From Proluteimonas flavola (GTDB lineage Bacteria > Pseudomonadota > Gammaproteobacteria > Xanthomonadales > Xanthomonadaceae), in NCBI RefSeq assembly GCF_021191705.1, contig NZ_JAIWPU010000003.1, positions 1-64,000 on the forward strand: a DNA stretch of 64,000 nt, in the 5' to 3' direction. Numbering within the stretch: the first letter of the stretch is position 1; every line of letters begins with the position of its first letter. A program made the translations under genes and the position numbers. This document shows, piece after piece, positions 20,021 to 29,119 of the stretch. The notes beneath the pieces were generated by a model. It had not been told where the DNA came from. It searched no databases and saw only the letters and a program-made list of their open reading frames with translations.

Positions 20021-20078
20021 ACGCGCATCCGCCATGCGCAGGACGCGTGAACTGCTGCGGCCGGTCACCACTCCTGAG

Positions 20079-20260
20079 CCCTCCCCCGCCTCGCGGGGGA
20101 GGGTTGGGTGGGGGCGAACGATCCGATTGCGACGACGTCTGCCGCACGCGGATTCAAAGATGGAATCCCGCCCGATGCAGTGCTGTGGACACGCACAGCT
20201 TGCTCCCATCCCAACCTTCCACCCATGAAGGGCGCAATGCCCCGCACGCGGGGGAAGGCG
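20079..20260. repeat. Dispersed 170-180-bp palindromic repeat, copy A
   Basis: The left part contains CCCCCGCCTCGCGGGGG and GGGTTGGGTGGGGGCGAA. The right part contains GCTCCCATCCCAACCTTCC, GAAGGGCGCAATGCCCC and a CGCGGGGGAAGG end. The same order is seen in copy B at 49868-50036, with a more variable centre. The two ends are roughly complementary, so each copy can fold into a long hairpin. Copy A fills most of the 444-bp gap before the LysR gene; nothing else was recognised in that gap. Confidence 0.65.
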
Positions 20261-20464
20261 CGGAAGCCGTCGCCTATCGGCGTCCGGCGCAGCGCGACAA
20301 GCCCTCATGCCGTCGCAGAAACCTCCGCCCAGCCGCCTGAAAACGTCGTCCCATACGAGTCCACACAGTGTGGTCCCGCATGGAACATGTCGCCGCTGCA
20401 TCCGGGCGAGGATCGGAGCTATGCACACGCGCCCCGCCCCGCCCTTCGTCGCCGGTCCGCCGGC

Positions 20465-21484
20465 ATGACCCTGACCCAGCTGCGCAGCTTCATCGCGATC
20501 GTCGACTGCGGCCACAACGTGACCCTCGCCGCGCAACGGCTGCACGCCACCCAGTCGGGCGTGTCCAAGCAGCTGGCGCAGCTGGAAACCGCGCTGGGCA
20601 TGGCGCTGTTCGTGCGCCGCGCGCGCGCGCTGACCGGCCTGACCGAAGCCGGCACCCAGGTGCTGGCGCATGCGCGCCGGCTGCTGGCCGAGGCGGCCAA
20701 CATCCAGGCGCTGTCGGACAACCTGCGCCGCGAGCATCACGGCGTGCTGCGCATCGCCACCACCCACACCCAGGCCCGGCACGCGCTGCCGCTGGCCCTG
20801 CAGGCGCTCAAGCGCGCCTGGCCCGAGGTCGCGGTGCACGTGGCACCCGGCGCCGACGACGATTCGCTGCGGCTGCTGGCCGAAGGCCAGGCGGACCTCG
20901 CCATCCTCAGCGGCACCGGCGCGCCGCCCCCGGACGTCATCGCGATCCCGCTGTACCGTTGGCGGCGCCGCGTGCTGGTACCCCGGCACCACCCGCTGGC
21001 GACGCCGGGCGCACCGCTGACCCTCGACCGCCTCGCCGGCCTGCCGCTGGTCAGCTACGCGTCCAGCCGTGCCGCCAGTTCCTCGCTGCAGCGCGCGTTC
21101 GCCGCGGCCGGGCAGACCGCCCAGGTCGGCGTGACCGCACGCGATGGCGATCTGATCCGCACCTACGTCCGCGCCGGGCTCGGGGTGGGCATCCTCGCCG
21201 AGATGGCGCTCGACGACGACCCCGACCTCGTCGCGCCGCCGGTCGCCCCGGACCTGCTGCCACCCTGCACCACCTGGCTGCTGCTGCGCCGCGACCATGT
21301 GCTGCGCGACTTCGGCTTCGCCCTGCTGCGCGTCCTCGCCCCGCAGCACGCCACCACCGACCTGCGCCGCCATCTCGACCATGAACAGCCGCTGCCCGAC
21401 TTCGTCCCGGACTGGGCCGAGTGGCGGGTTGCGATCCAGGCATCGGCGGCGCGCGGGGCCTCTCCAGGGCGGCAAGTGGCCTGA
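20465..21484 (+). CDS. LysR-family regulator (CysB-like)
   Basis: A 339-residue regulator. The N-terminal winged HTH (about 1-60: TLTQLRSFIAIVDCGHNVTL, then HATQSGVSKQLAQLE) and the following effector-binding domain (about 90-300, with GVLRIATTHTQARHALP) look most like the CysB/Cbl subgroup, which senses sulfur compounds. CysB acts as a tetramer at sulfur-assimilation promoters; no such target lies beside this gene. An unusually long C-terminal tail (about 300-339) extends beyond the usual end. The ATG at 20465 is the only start giving the full HTH. Confidence 0.85.
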   Translation: MTLTQLRSFIAIVDCGHNVTLAAQRLHATQSGVSKQLAQLETALGMALFVRRARALTGLTEAGTQVLAHARRLLAEAANIQALSDNLRREHHGVLRIATTHTQARHALPLALQALKRAWPEVAVHVAPGADDDSLRLLAEGQADLAILSGTGAPPPDVIAIPLYRWRRRVLVPRHHPLATPGAPLTLDRLAGLPLVSYASSRAASSSLQRAFAAAGQTAQVGVTARDGDLIRTYVRAGLGVGILAEMALDDDPDLVAPPVAPDLLPPCTTWLLLRRDHVLRDFGFALLRVLAPQHATTDLRRHLDHEQPLPDFVPDWAEWRVAIQASAARGASPGRQVA

Positions 21485-21611
21485 GGGACCCTGTTCACGA
21501 TCCCGGCTTCACCGCCGATGGCGCGTTCGTCGGCCAGGACGGACTTCACCACGGCGGCATGATGTTCCTCGACAGAAGTAACGGCTTGACGAGTGGATCA
21601 TCGCGACGCAC

Positions 21612-22310
21612 TCAATCACCGCGCTCGCCCGGAGGCGTCAGCAGGTAGCCGCGGCCATGCAGCGTCCTGATCAGGGACATGCCGTAGGCCTCCTGGAGCT
21701 GCCTCCTGAGCAGATAGACGTGGGTCCTGAGCGTATTCGTATCGACGCCGCGCTCGGGCCACAGCTTCGCGCTGAGCGACGCGTACGAGACGAATTCCGG
21801 ATAGCCCCGGACCAGCGCCTCGAACAGGTGCGCGGCCAGTCCGGACAACTCGATCTTCGCCTGCCCCTGCAGGCGTACTTCCAGCGTGCCCGGACTGAAG
21901 CTCAGCGGGCCCGCCTTGAGCACCGTGTCGCCGTTGCGCCTGCGCCGGCTCAGGGCGTTGATGCGCAGGGCCAGCTCGCGCAAGGGGAACGGCTTCACCA
22001 GGTAGTCGTCGCCACCCACCGCATAGCCTTCCTCCTTGTCCTCGATCGATCCCCGCGCCGTCATGAAGATGACCGGCGTCCGGTTCTTCATGTCGCTGCG
22101 AAGCCGGCGGCAGATGTCGAAACCCGAGATGCCGGCCAGCATGACGTCGAGCACGATGACGTCATAGGCCTGGGTGTCGAGAAAGTGCAGCGCGGCCATC
22201 CCGCCCTGCGCATGATCGAGCTCGTACTCCACCTCGCCCAGGAATTCGAACAGGTTCTCCGCCAGTTCGGGGTTGTCCTCCACGATCAGCACACGGGTCC
22301 TGTCAATCAT
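21612..22310 (-). CDS. OmpR-family response regulator
   Basis: A 232-residue regulator. The receiver domain (1-120) has the acidic pocket ED at 11-12, phosphoacceptor D55 (VIVLDVML) and the conserved Lys in YLVKPF (about 105). The winged-helix DNA-binding domain (about 135-230) ends RTLHGRGYLLTPP. Its start codon overlaps the end of the sensor kinase gene by 8 bp, and GGAGAGGAGAG lies just upstream. Winged-helix regulators of this family bind pairs of direct half-sites about 11 bp apart, which fits the repeat blocks at 23792 and 23965. Confidence 0.92.
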   Translation of the reverse strand: MIDRTRVLIVEDNPELAENLFEFLGEVEYELDHAQGGMAALHFLDTQAYDVIVLDVMLAGISGFDICRRLRSDMKNRTPVIFMTARGSIEDKEEGYAVGGDDYLVKPFPLRELALRINALSRRRRNGDTVLKAGPLSFSPGTLEVRLQGQAKIELSGLAAHLFEALVRGYPEFVSYASLSAKLWPERGVDTNTLRTHVYLLRRQLQEAYGMSLIRTLHGRGYLLTPPGERGD

Positions 22311-23625
22311 GGCGGGGACTCTCCTCTCCAGCCGCGTGGGAGGCAGCCGCGAAACCCAGGCGCAGCCTGGTGCCGCCCGGAGCGGTCGCGTCCTGTTCCA
22401 GCCGCCACTGCAGGCGCTCGCAGACCAGGGTCGCGATGAACAGTCCCAGGCCGGTCGCTGCCTGCTCCGGGGCGGGCGGCGCCCCGGCGAGCAGGGCGCG
22501 GGAACGCTGCGGAAGCCCCGGGCCTTCGTCGCTGATTTCGACGTTCCCGGCCGCCACGCTCACATGCACGGCCCCGGAGGTGTGCCGCAGGGCGTTGTGC
22601 AGCAGGTTGCGGATCAACATCTTCACCAGCACGGGATCGGCGGTCACGACCGGCGCCGCCGCTTCGTGGACCTGCACCCGCGCGTGGACGGCGTGCATGG
22701 TCCCCAGGTCGTCCAGCGTTTCCCGGATCACCGGCAACAGCGCGACCGGTTGCGTGCCGAGGTCGCCGTACCGGGTCAGCTTCAGGATGGCATCGACACT
22801 GGCGTCCATCTCGTCGATGGCGCGACGGATGCGCCGCATGGCCTTGGCATCGACCGGCGAGATCATTGCCCGCGCCTCGATGCCGTCCAGGGCGCCGGCC
22901 ACGATCGAAACGGGCGTCCGCAGCTCGTGGCTCGCCATCCCGAGCAGGGTCTTTTCCCGTCTCACGTAGGACTCCACTTCTTCGAGCAGGCGGTTGAACG
23001 ATCGCACCACCACCTGCAGTTCCAGGTCGGTGCCCGCTTCGGACAGGCGCGCCATGCTCGATGCCGGCTCGATGTCCTCGATCTCCCGCGCCAGCCGTAC
23101 CAGCGGGGCCACCAGGCGACGACTCGCGACGTAGGCCAGCAACATCGCCAGTGCGGCCACGGCCAGGCTCATCACCAGCAGGATCTGCTTGAATGCCAGG
23201 TCCTGCCGTTCGTACAGGCCGACGTCCTTCGCCAGGTACAGCCGCCCGCCTTCGACCGGCGAACTGTCGAACACGAACGGGGTGCCGTCCACTTCGGCCT
23301 CGCCGGTGAACGGGAAGGGCCGGTCGCGGAACAGCGCCGGGATCGGCGTGCTGTCCTGCAGGGCATCCGGTACCCAGACGCCGTGGACCGTCGCCGTTTC
23401 CCAGACGAAGGCCGCCTGCGGATCCACCAGGCGCATCATGAAATCGCGCTCGGCCTGGATGTCCCGGCCGAGAAGCGCCCGTTCGAGCCGATCGTTGGCG
23501 ATGAGCAAGCACACCGCAGCGGCCAGCAGCGTCACCACCACCACCCCGAGCGCGGCGCGGCGGATACGCCGTTCGATCGAGCCGGCGGCGATTTCGGTTT
23601 CCTGGGCCACGATGCTGCCAACCAT
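22303..23625 (-). CDS. Two-component sensor histidine kinase
   Basis: A 440-residue membrane kinase. TM1 is about 26-46; an extracytoplasmic sensor loop (about 50-150) is followed by TM2 (about 155-178), HAMP, a HisKA domain with phospho-acceptor H233 (MASHELRTPVS), and an ATPase domain with NLLHNALRH (N box), DEGPGLP (G1) and TGLGLFI (G2). The start MVGSIVAQ is chosen because it places TM1 near the N-terminus; longer in-frame starts exist upstream. It is co-transcribed with the regulator. The ligand is unknown. Confidence 0.87.
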   Translation of the reverse strand: MVGSIVAQETEIAAGSIERRIRRAALGVVVVTLLAAAVCLLIANDRLERALLGRDIQAERDFMMRLVDPQAAFVWETATVHGVWVPDALQDSTPIPALFRDRPFPFTGEAEVDGTPFVFDSSPVEGGRLYLAKDVGLYERQDLAFKQILLVMSLAVAALAMLLAYVASRRLVAPLVRLAREIEDIEPASSMARLSEAGTDLELQVVVRSFNRLLEEVESYVRREKTLLGMASHELRTPVSIVAGALDGIEARAMISPVDAKAMRRIRRAIDEMDASVDAILKLTRYGDLGTQPVALLPVIRETLDDLGTMHAVHARVQVHEAAAPVVTADPVLVKMLIRNLLHNALRHTSGAVHVSVAAGNVEISDEGPGLPQRSRALLAGAPPAPEQAATGLGLFIATLVCERLQWRLEQDATAPGGTRLRLGFAAASHAAGEESPRHD

Positions 23626-23791
23626 GGAGAGGGACTCGCGCAGGAGCGCAGGGAGGGGAAGGCAGGCCACGGGAGCACCCGCAATGGCTCTGGCGACGAC
23701 ACGGCGAATGGCGATCCGGCATGCGCCCGGACCCATGCGCATGGCGATCCTATCCCGGCGGATGCGCAGGCGGGAGGCCGGCGCGGCCGGT

Positions 23792-23830
23792 TTGATGGAA
23801 TCTTGATACCGGCTTGATGCCCGGTCGATG
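23792..23830. promoter_or_regulatory. Phased 11-bp repeat block 1 (putative regulator operator)
   Basis: Four half-sites begin exactly 11 bp apart: TTGATGG at 23792, TTGATAC at 23803, TTGATGC at 23814 and TCGATG at 23825. Block 2 at 23965 has the same architecture, 173 bp away in the same orientation. This is the geometry of OmpR-family operators. Block 1 is about 165 bp upstream of the kinase start and could serve autoregulation. Confidence 0.6.
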
Positions 23831-23964
23831 TATCGACCCGGCGGCGCGCTCGCCAGCGCAACAGGTCTGTCGCCTGCGGGCCGTTTCCGCATTCCCGCGC
23901 ACATCGAACGCATCCATCGCATACGCCATGGCCGGCGGGCGTGCGGCGCCTGCGCATCGACCGT

Positions 23965-24015
23965 TTGATGGCGCCTTGAGATCCGCTTGATACCTGCTGG
24001 ATGGGCGCCTCAATA
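23965..24015 (+). promoter_or_regulatory. Phased 11-bp repeat block 2 with overlapping promoter
   Basis: Half-sites start at 23965 (TTGATGG), 23976 (TTGAGA), 23987 (TTGATAC) and 23998 (TGGATGG), again 11 bp apart. The third half-site doubles as a -35 (TTGATA, 23987-23992), with a 17-bp spacer to a -10-like TCAATA (24010-24015) about 40 bp before the methyltransferase ATG. A regulator bound here would touch RNA polymerase. The layout suggests activation from the upstream half-sites or repression through -35 occlusion. Confidence 0.55.
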
Positions 24016-24056
24016 GAGTTGGGACCACCGCGATAGACCGCGCCATCCGGGCCGAC

Positions 24057-24647
24057 ATGAGAACGGCATCCTCGCACCATCTGCGCTTCCTTCGCGCCTG
24101 GCTGGACAGTCCGCTGCGCGTCGGCGCGATCGCGCCGTCGGGGAAGCGGCTCGCATCGCTGATGACGCGCGATATCGGACCGGCGTGCGGCCCGGTGCTC
24201 GAACTGGGCCCGGGCACCGGCGCCTTCACCCAGGCGCTGCTGGAACGCGGCGTCCAGGAGCGGGACCTGACCCTGGTCGAGCGTGGCGAAGATTTCATCG
24301 GCCACCTCCACAGTCGCTTCCCAGCCTCGCGCATCCTGCGCATGGACGCGACGCAGGCACCGGTGGAAGGCCTCTTCGCCCACCAGGCGTTCGGGGCGGT
24401 GATCAGCGGCGTGCCGCTGTTGTCGCTGGGCGCACGCAGGACGACGGCGCTGCTGTCGTGGGTGTTCCCCTGCCTGAAGGACGGCGGGGCGTTCTACCAG
24501 TTCACCTACGGATTCGGATGCCCGGTTCCGGCCTGCGTACTCGCCCGGCTCGACCTGGTGGCCGAGCGCATCGGCTTCACGGTCCGCAACCTCCCGCCCG
24601 CAACGGTCTATCGCATCGCACGGCGAAGCAGTGGGACCTGCTGTTGA
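24057..24647 (+). CDS. SAM-dependent methyltransferase, phospholipid N-methyltransferase-like
   Basis: A 196-residue class I methyltransferase. The SAM-binding motif is LELGPGTGAFTQALL (about 48-62). The N-terminal FLRAWLDSPLRVGAIAPSGKRLA segment matches the PmtA/rRNA dimethylase-like group known for phosphatidylethanolamine N-methylation. Later motifs are DLTLVERGEDF and VISGVPLLSLG. It is first in an operon with an RND adaptor, RND pump and patatin lipoprotein, so a membrane-lipid role is plausible. Substrate assignment is inference. Confidence 0.75.
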   Translation: MRTASSHHLRFLRAWLDSPLRVGAIAPSGKRLASLMTRDIGPACGPVLELGPGTGAFTQALLERGVQERDLTLVERGEDFIGHLHSRFPASRILRMDATQAPVEGLFAHQAFGAVISGVPLLSLGARRTTALLSWVFPCLKDGGAFYQFTYGFGCPVPACVLARLDLVAERIGFTVRNLPPATVYRIARRSSGTCC

Positions 24648-24669
24648 GTTCTCCAGAGCCCCCTCGCCC

Positions 24670-25818
24670 ATGACGAACCATCTGTTCCCCCTGTATCGGC
24701 ATCGCGCGGCCGCGGCCGGCGCGGCCTGCCTCCTGCTCGGCGTCGCCCTGCTCGCCGGCTGCACGGCCCCGGCCGACCCACAGCCGGAGGATCCGGCGCC
24801 CGCGCGCATCGTGGTGGAGGCCGCGCGCAAGGCCGACATCGGCCAGGAAGTCTCGCTGCCGGGCACCCTGACCGCGGAGCGCGAAGTGCAGCTTTCCCCG
24901 AGGACCGACGGGCTCGTTCATCGTGTCCTGGTGGATGCCGGGGATCGTGTACGCGCCGGGCAGGTTCTCCTGGAACTGGACGACACCATGGCCCGGCAGC
25001 CCCTGTCAGGCGCGCGCGCCGGTCTGGCCCAGGCCACGGCGGCGCGGGAGGAAGCGCAGCGCCTCCTGTCCCTCGCCAGGCGCCTGGGGATCGACCGCTA
25101 TGTGTCGGCCTCCCAGGTCGAGACCCGGGAATCGGAACTGGCCATCGCCCAGGCCGCGGAACGCTCGGCCCGGGCCAGCGTGGAGGAACAGCGTGAGGTG
25201 GTCGAGCGCCATCGCCTGCCCGCGCCGTTCGCCGGCGTCGTCTCGCAGCGCCTGAGCGAGGCGGGCGCCTGGGTGCAGCGCGGCACGCCGGCGTTGACGC
25301 TGGTGGCGACCGATCGCGTCCGCCTCGACGTGCAGGCGCCGCAGGAACGCTTTGCGCAGTTCGCCGGCGACGTGGGCGTCCAGGTGCATGCCGAGGCGCT
25401 GGGCGGGACCGCGATGCAGGCCAGGGTCGGGGCGCGGGTGCCGGTGACCGACCCCGGCGCGCGCACCTTCCTGCTCAGGCTGCTGGTGGACGATCCCGCA
25501 GGCCGTCTGCTGCCGGGCATGTCGGCCCGGGCGACGATCCGCCTGCCGCCGCCGACCGCGGCCGTCGTCATCGGCCGGGACGCGCTGCTGAGGCAGGTGG
25601 ACGGGGGCTACAGCGTGTTCGTCGTCGGGGATGCGGATACGGACACGGACAAGGACACGGCGGCGAGCGTGCATCGACGCAGCGTCCAGGTCGCATACCA
25701 GCAGGGCGACCGCGCGGTGATCGGCGGTGGGCTGGGCGAGGGCGAACGGGTCGTGGTGCGCGGCAACGACGCGCTGCGGGAAGGCCAGCGCGTCCTCATC
25801 GAGCGCGCGGCGCCATGA
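24670..25818 (+). CDS. RND efflux periplasmic adaptor (membrane fusion lipoprotein)
   Basis: 382 residues with a lipobox LLAGC (Cys about 35) that would anchor it to the inner membrane. It has a split biotinyl-lipoyl domain (LPGTLTAEREVQLSPRTDGLVHRVLVDAGDRVRAGQVLLELD, then LPAPFAGVVSQRLSEAGAWV), an alpha-helical hairpin between the halves (about 105-185), and a beta-barrel plus membrane-proximal domain. It links the RND pump to an outer-membrane channel. The stop overlaps the pump start (ATGA). A DTDTDKDT acidic stretch near residue 325 is unusual. Confidence 0.9.
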   Translation: MTNHLFPLYRHRAAAAGAACLLLGVALLAGCTAPADPQPEDPAPARIVVEAARKADIGQEVSLPGTLTAEREVQLSPRTDGLVHRVLVDAGDRVRAGQVLLELDDTMARQPLSGARAGLAQATAAREEAQRLLSLARRLGIDRYVSASQVETRESELAIAQAAERSARASVEEQREVVERHRLPAPFAGVVSQRLSEAGAWVQRGTPALTLVATDRVRLDVQAPQERFAQFAGDVGVQVHAEALGGTAMQARVGARVPVTDPGARTFLLRLLVDDPAGRLLPGMSARATIRLPPPTAAVVIGRDALLRQVDGGYSVFVVGDADTDTDKDTAASVHRRSVQVAYQQGDRAVIGGGLGEGERVVVRGNDALREGQRVLIERAAP

Positions 25819-28800
25819 ACTTCGGGCGCATTCTCGAACAGGGCAACCTGATCGCGGTCGCGACCGTCATCGTCTGCGTACTCGGCCTGGCGGCGGCCCT
25901 GCGCGTTCCGGTGCAGATGATCCCCGACGTGGACACGCGCACGGTCATGGTGGAAACGCGCTGGCCGGGCGCCACCCCGCAGGACGTCGAGCAGGAGATC
26001 CTGGTCGAACAGGAGCAGTACCTGCGAACCCTGCCGGGCCTGAGGCGCATCGTCTCGGTGGCGTCGTCCGGCCTGGCCTCGATCCAGCTCGAATTCCCGT
26101 TCGGGACCGATATCAACGAAGCCCTGCTGCGCACGAGCAACGCCCTCAACCAGGTCTCGGGCTACCCGGAAAACGTCGATCCGCCCGCGCTGACGACCGA
26201 GTCGGCATCGCAGGAGCCGTTCATGTACTTCGCGATCGGTCCGCGCGCCGGCAGCGGCCTGGACCTGGACCTGGCGATGATCCGCGATTTCCTGGAGGAC
26301 CAGGTGCGTCCGCGCCTGGAACGCCTGCCGGGCGTGTCCCAGGTCGAGGTCAACGGCGGCGCCGAGCGCCAGGTGCGCATCGAACTCGATCCGCAGCGCC
26401 TCGCGCAGCGGGGGCTGGACATGGTGGACGTCCGCTCGGCCCTGCGCGCCGACAACATCGACACCTCCGGCGGCGATCTGGACCGGGGCCGGCAGCGCAT
26501 CCTGGTCAGGACGATGGGGCGCTTCACCGATGTCGAGAGCATCGGCGCGCTGGTGATCGCGGAGCGTTCCGGGGTCATCACCCGCCTGGCCGACGTCGGC
26601 GAGGTCCGCCTGAGCCACCACGAGCGCCGGGAAATCGCCTTCCACGACGGCGAGCCGGCACTGATCCTGGCGCTGCGCCGCGAGGCCGGCGCCAACGTCA
26701 TCCAGACCAAGTACACCGTGCTGCCGGAGATCGACGCCATCCGCGAGCAGGTGCTCGCCCCCGAGGGCCTGGACATCACCCTGTTCAGCGAGGATGCGCG
26801 CTACGTCGAGGCGTCGGTCGCCAGCGTCTGGCGCGCCCTCGTGCTGGGCGCGCTGCTGGCATCGCTGGTCATCCATGCCTTCGTCCGCTCGCTGCGCACC
26901 ACGGCGATCGCCGTGGTCGCCATCCCCATCTGCACCCTCGCCGCCTTCGCCGGGCTGCTGCTGACCGGGCGGACCCTCAACGTGATCTCGCTGGCCGGCG
27001 TGGCCTTCGCCCTGGGCATGTCGGTCGACAACGCCGTGGTGGTGCTGGAAAGCATCGACCAGGCGCGGCGCCGCGGCCTGGCGCGGTTCGCGGCGGCGGT
27101 GGAGGGCGTGTGCAGCGTCTGGCCGGCGGTCCTGGCCTGCACGATGACCACCGTCATCGTGTTCCTGCCCATCTTCTTCATCGAGGAGGAAGCCGGCCAG
27201 CTGTTCTCCGATATCGCGATCGCCATCGTCGCCGCGATCGTCGCCTCGCTGATCGTCGCGATCACCGTGGTGCCCGCCCTGACCGCGCACCAGGGCGGCT
27301 CCGGCGCCGTCCAGCCGGCGGTCGGCGACGGCCATTTCGAGCGGCTCACGCAGGCGCTGGTCTGGTGGGTCCTCACCCCGCGCAGGCGCGTGGCCGTGAT
27401 CGCCGCGACGGTGCTGGTGTCGGTGGTCGGCGTGGTCGTGCTCACCCCGCCGGCCGAGTACCTGCCCGAAGGCGAGGAAACGCGGATCTTCGCGGAGATG
27501 GTGGCGCCGCCGGGCTACAGCCTGACCGAGATGCACCGGATTGCCGACGACCTGATCCGCGACCTGCGTCCCCATGTCGGCGAGGCGACGGCGGCGCGCG
27601 GGGAAGACGCCGCGCGGTTCCCGCGCATGGCGATGTTCGCGATGTTCGTCGCGCCGGAGGCCATCACCTTCGTCACCGATCCTGCCCGCGCCTCCGACCT
27701 GGACGCCCTGCGGCGGGCGCTGGAATCCCGGTTCGAGGCGGTGCCGGGCATGCGCGCCTCGACCGCGCGCGGCTCCATCATCTCCAGCGACGACGGCGGC
27801 ACCCGCAGCATCAACCTGGAGATCTCCGGCAACGACCTCGCCGAGGTCTATCGCGTCGCGGCGCTCGCCTATGCCCGCGCCGACACCCTCTTCGACGATG
27901 CCCAGATCAGCTCGCAGCCCGGATCGCTGAGCCTGGACCAACCGCTGATCGAGCTGCTGCCGCGACGCGAGCGCATCGCCGAGGTCGGCCTGGATGCCGG
28001 TCGCTTCGGCTATGCCGTCGCCGCCCTGAGCGACGGCGCCTATGCGTCGGAGATGATCCTCGACGGACGCCGGGTCGACATCTATCTCTTCAGCAACGTG
28101 GCCGGCGAGCAGCGGCTGGCGCGCCTCGCCGACCAGCCCATCGCCACGCCATCGGGCGCGATCCTGCCGGTGTCCGCGCTGGCCGACTTCCGGGAGTCCA
28201 CCGACACCGACAGCATCCGGCGGGTGGACGGCCGCCGCACGGTGACGATCGGCATCGTGCCGCCGCGCTCGGTGGCCCTCGAGTCCGGCGTGGCCCTGGT
28301 CCGCGCACAGCTCATGGAGGCGATGGCGGCCGCGGGCGAGATCCCCGACGGCATCACCCTCGACATCTCGGGCGCGAGCGACCAGCTCGACGCGACGCGC
28401 GCCTCGCTGGCCGGCAACTTCGCTTTCTCCCTGCTGCTGTGCTACCTGGTGCTCGTGGCCATCTTCGGCCGCTGGGGGCGGCCGTTGATCGTGATGGCCA
28501 CCATTCCGCTGGGCGCGGCCGGCGGCATCTTCGGCCTGGCGATGCTCAACGGCGCCGGCGCCGTGCTGGCGCTGCTCGGGCTGGGCGGCGTCGAGCAGCC
28601 GTTCGACATGATCACGCTGCTGGGCTTCCTGGTGCTGCTCAGCGCGGTCGTCAACAACCCGATCCTCATCGTGATGGAGACCTACCGCGCGCTCGGGGAC
28701 GGCGCCGCGGCCATCGATGCGGTGCGCGGCGCCATCCGCACCCGCATCCGCCCGATCCTGATCTCGAGCCTGTCCACCGTCATCGGGCTGCTGCCGCTGA

Positions 28801-29024
28801 TCGTCATTCCCGGCGCCGGGACCGAGCTGTACCGCGGCCTGGGCACGGTCATGCTGTCGGGCGTGCTCATGTCGACCCTGGTCACGGTCACCTTCCTGCC
28901 GTGTTTCCTGGTGACCGTGATCGGGCTTTCGCGCAGATCCGGCGCCGGTTCGGTCGGCATGGCCGCGGTGCATGGATGGCTCCGCGGCCGGCGCGCGGCC
29001 GGCACGGCGGGCGACGCGGAATGA
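25815..29024 (+). CDS. RND-family efflux permease
   Basis: 1069 residues, the normal length for AcrB/HAE1-type pumps. TM1 is about 12-30. The first porter domain follows (PVQMIPDVDTRTVMVETRWPGATPQDVE), then TM2-TM6 at about 340-490, and the second porter domain and TM7-TM12 (about 860-1040). The TM4 proton-relay segment reads GMSVDNAVVVLESI, with Asp-Asn in place of the Asp-Asp of AcrB, as in several RND subfamilies. No outer-membrane factor gene lies in the operon, so the pump must borrow one. Substrate is unknown; the lipid-related neighbours hint at a lipid or amphiphile. Confidence 0.92.
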   Translation: MNFGRILEQGNLIAVATVIVCVLGLAAALRVPVQMIPDVDTRTVMVETRWPGATPQDVEQEILVEQEQYLRTLPGLRRIVSVASSGLASIQLEFPFGTDINEALLRTSNALNQVSGYPENVDPPALTTESASQEPFMYFAIGPRAGSGLDLDLAMIRDFLEDQVRPRLERLPGVSQVEVNGGAERQVRIELDPQRLAQRGLDMVDVRSALRADNIDTSGGDLDRGRQRILVRTMGRFTDVESIGALVIAERSGVITRLADVGEVRLSHHERREIAFHDGEPALILALRREAGANVIQTKYTVLPEIDAIREQVLAPEGLDITLFSEDARYVEASVASVWRALVLGALLASLVIHAFVRSLRTTAIAVVAIPICTLAAFAGLLLTGRTLNVISLAGVAFALGMSVDNAVVVLESIDQARRRGLARFAAAVEGVCSVWPAVLACTMTTVIVFLPIFFIEEEAGQLFSDIAIAIVAAIVASLIVAITVVPALTAHQGGSGAVQPAVGDGHFERLTQALVWWVLTPRRRVAVIAATVLVSVVGVVVLTPPAEYLPEGEETRIFAEMVAPPGYSLTEMHRIADDLIRDLRPHVGEATAARGEDAARFPRMAMFAMFVAPEAITFVTDPARASDLDALRRALESRFEAVPGMRASTARGSIISSDDGGTRSINLEISGNDLAEVYRVAALAYARADTLFDDAQISSQPGSLSLDQPLIELLPRRERIAEVGLDAGRFGYAVAALSDGAYASEMILDGRRVDIYLFSNVAGEQRLARLADQPIATPSGAILPVSALADFRESTDTDSIRRVDGRRTVTIGIVPPRSVALESGVALVRAQLMEAMAAAGEIPDGITLDISGASDQLDATRASLAGNFAFSLLLCYLVLVAIFGRWGRPLIVMATIPLGAAGGIFGLAMLNGAGAVLALLGLGGVEQPFDMITLLGFLVLLSAVVNNPILIVMETYRALGDGAAAIDAVRGAIRTRIRPILISSLSTVIGLLPLIVIPGAGTELYRGLGTVMLSGVLMSTLVTVTFLPCFLVTVIGLSRRSGAGSVGMAAVHGWLRGRRAAGTAGDAE

Positions 29025-29119
29025 ATCGCGCGCGCGCCAGCCGGGCCGCGGACCGGCGCGCGCATGCGCCTGCGTGGCGGTGTGGCGCGGCGGGCACGCG
29101 TGCCCGGACCCACGCAGCC

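Noticed and set aside
17165-21475. A 1436-codon minus-strand open frame across the M14 and LysR genes
   Set aside because: The translation is Arg/Gly/Ala/Val-rich without domains and runs through an intergenic repeat; the plus strand carries complete catalytic motifs and a LysR HTH.
21485-21611. Possible gene fragment after the LysR stop (reads FTADGAFVGQDGLHHGGMMF)
   Set aside because: It is too short and no family could be recognised; kept only as a note.
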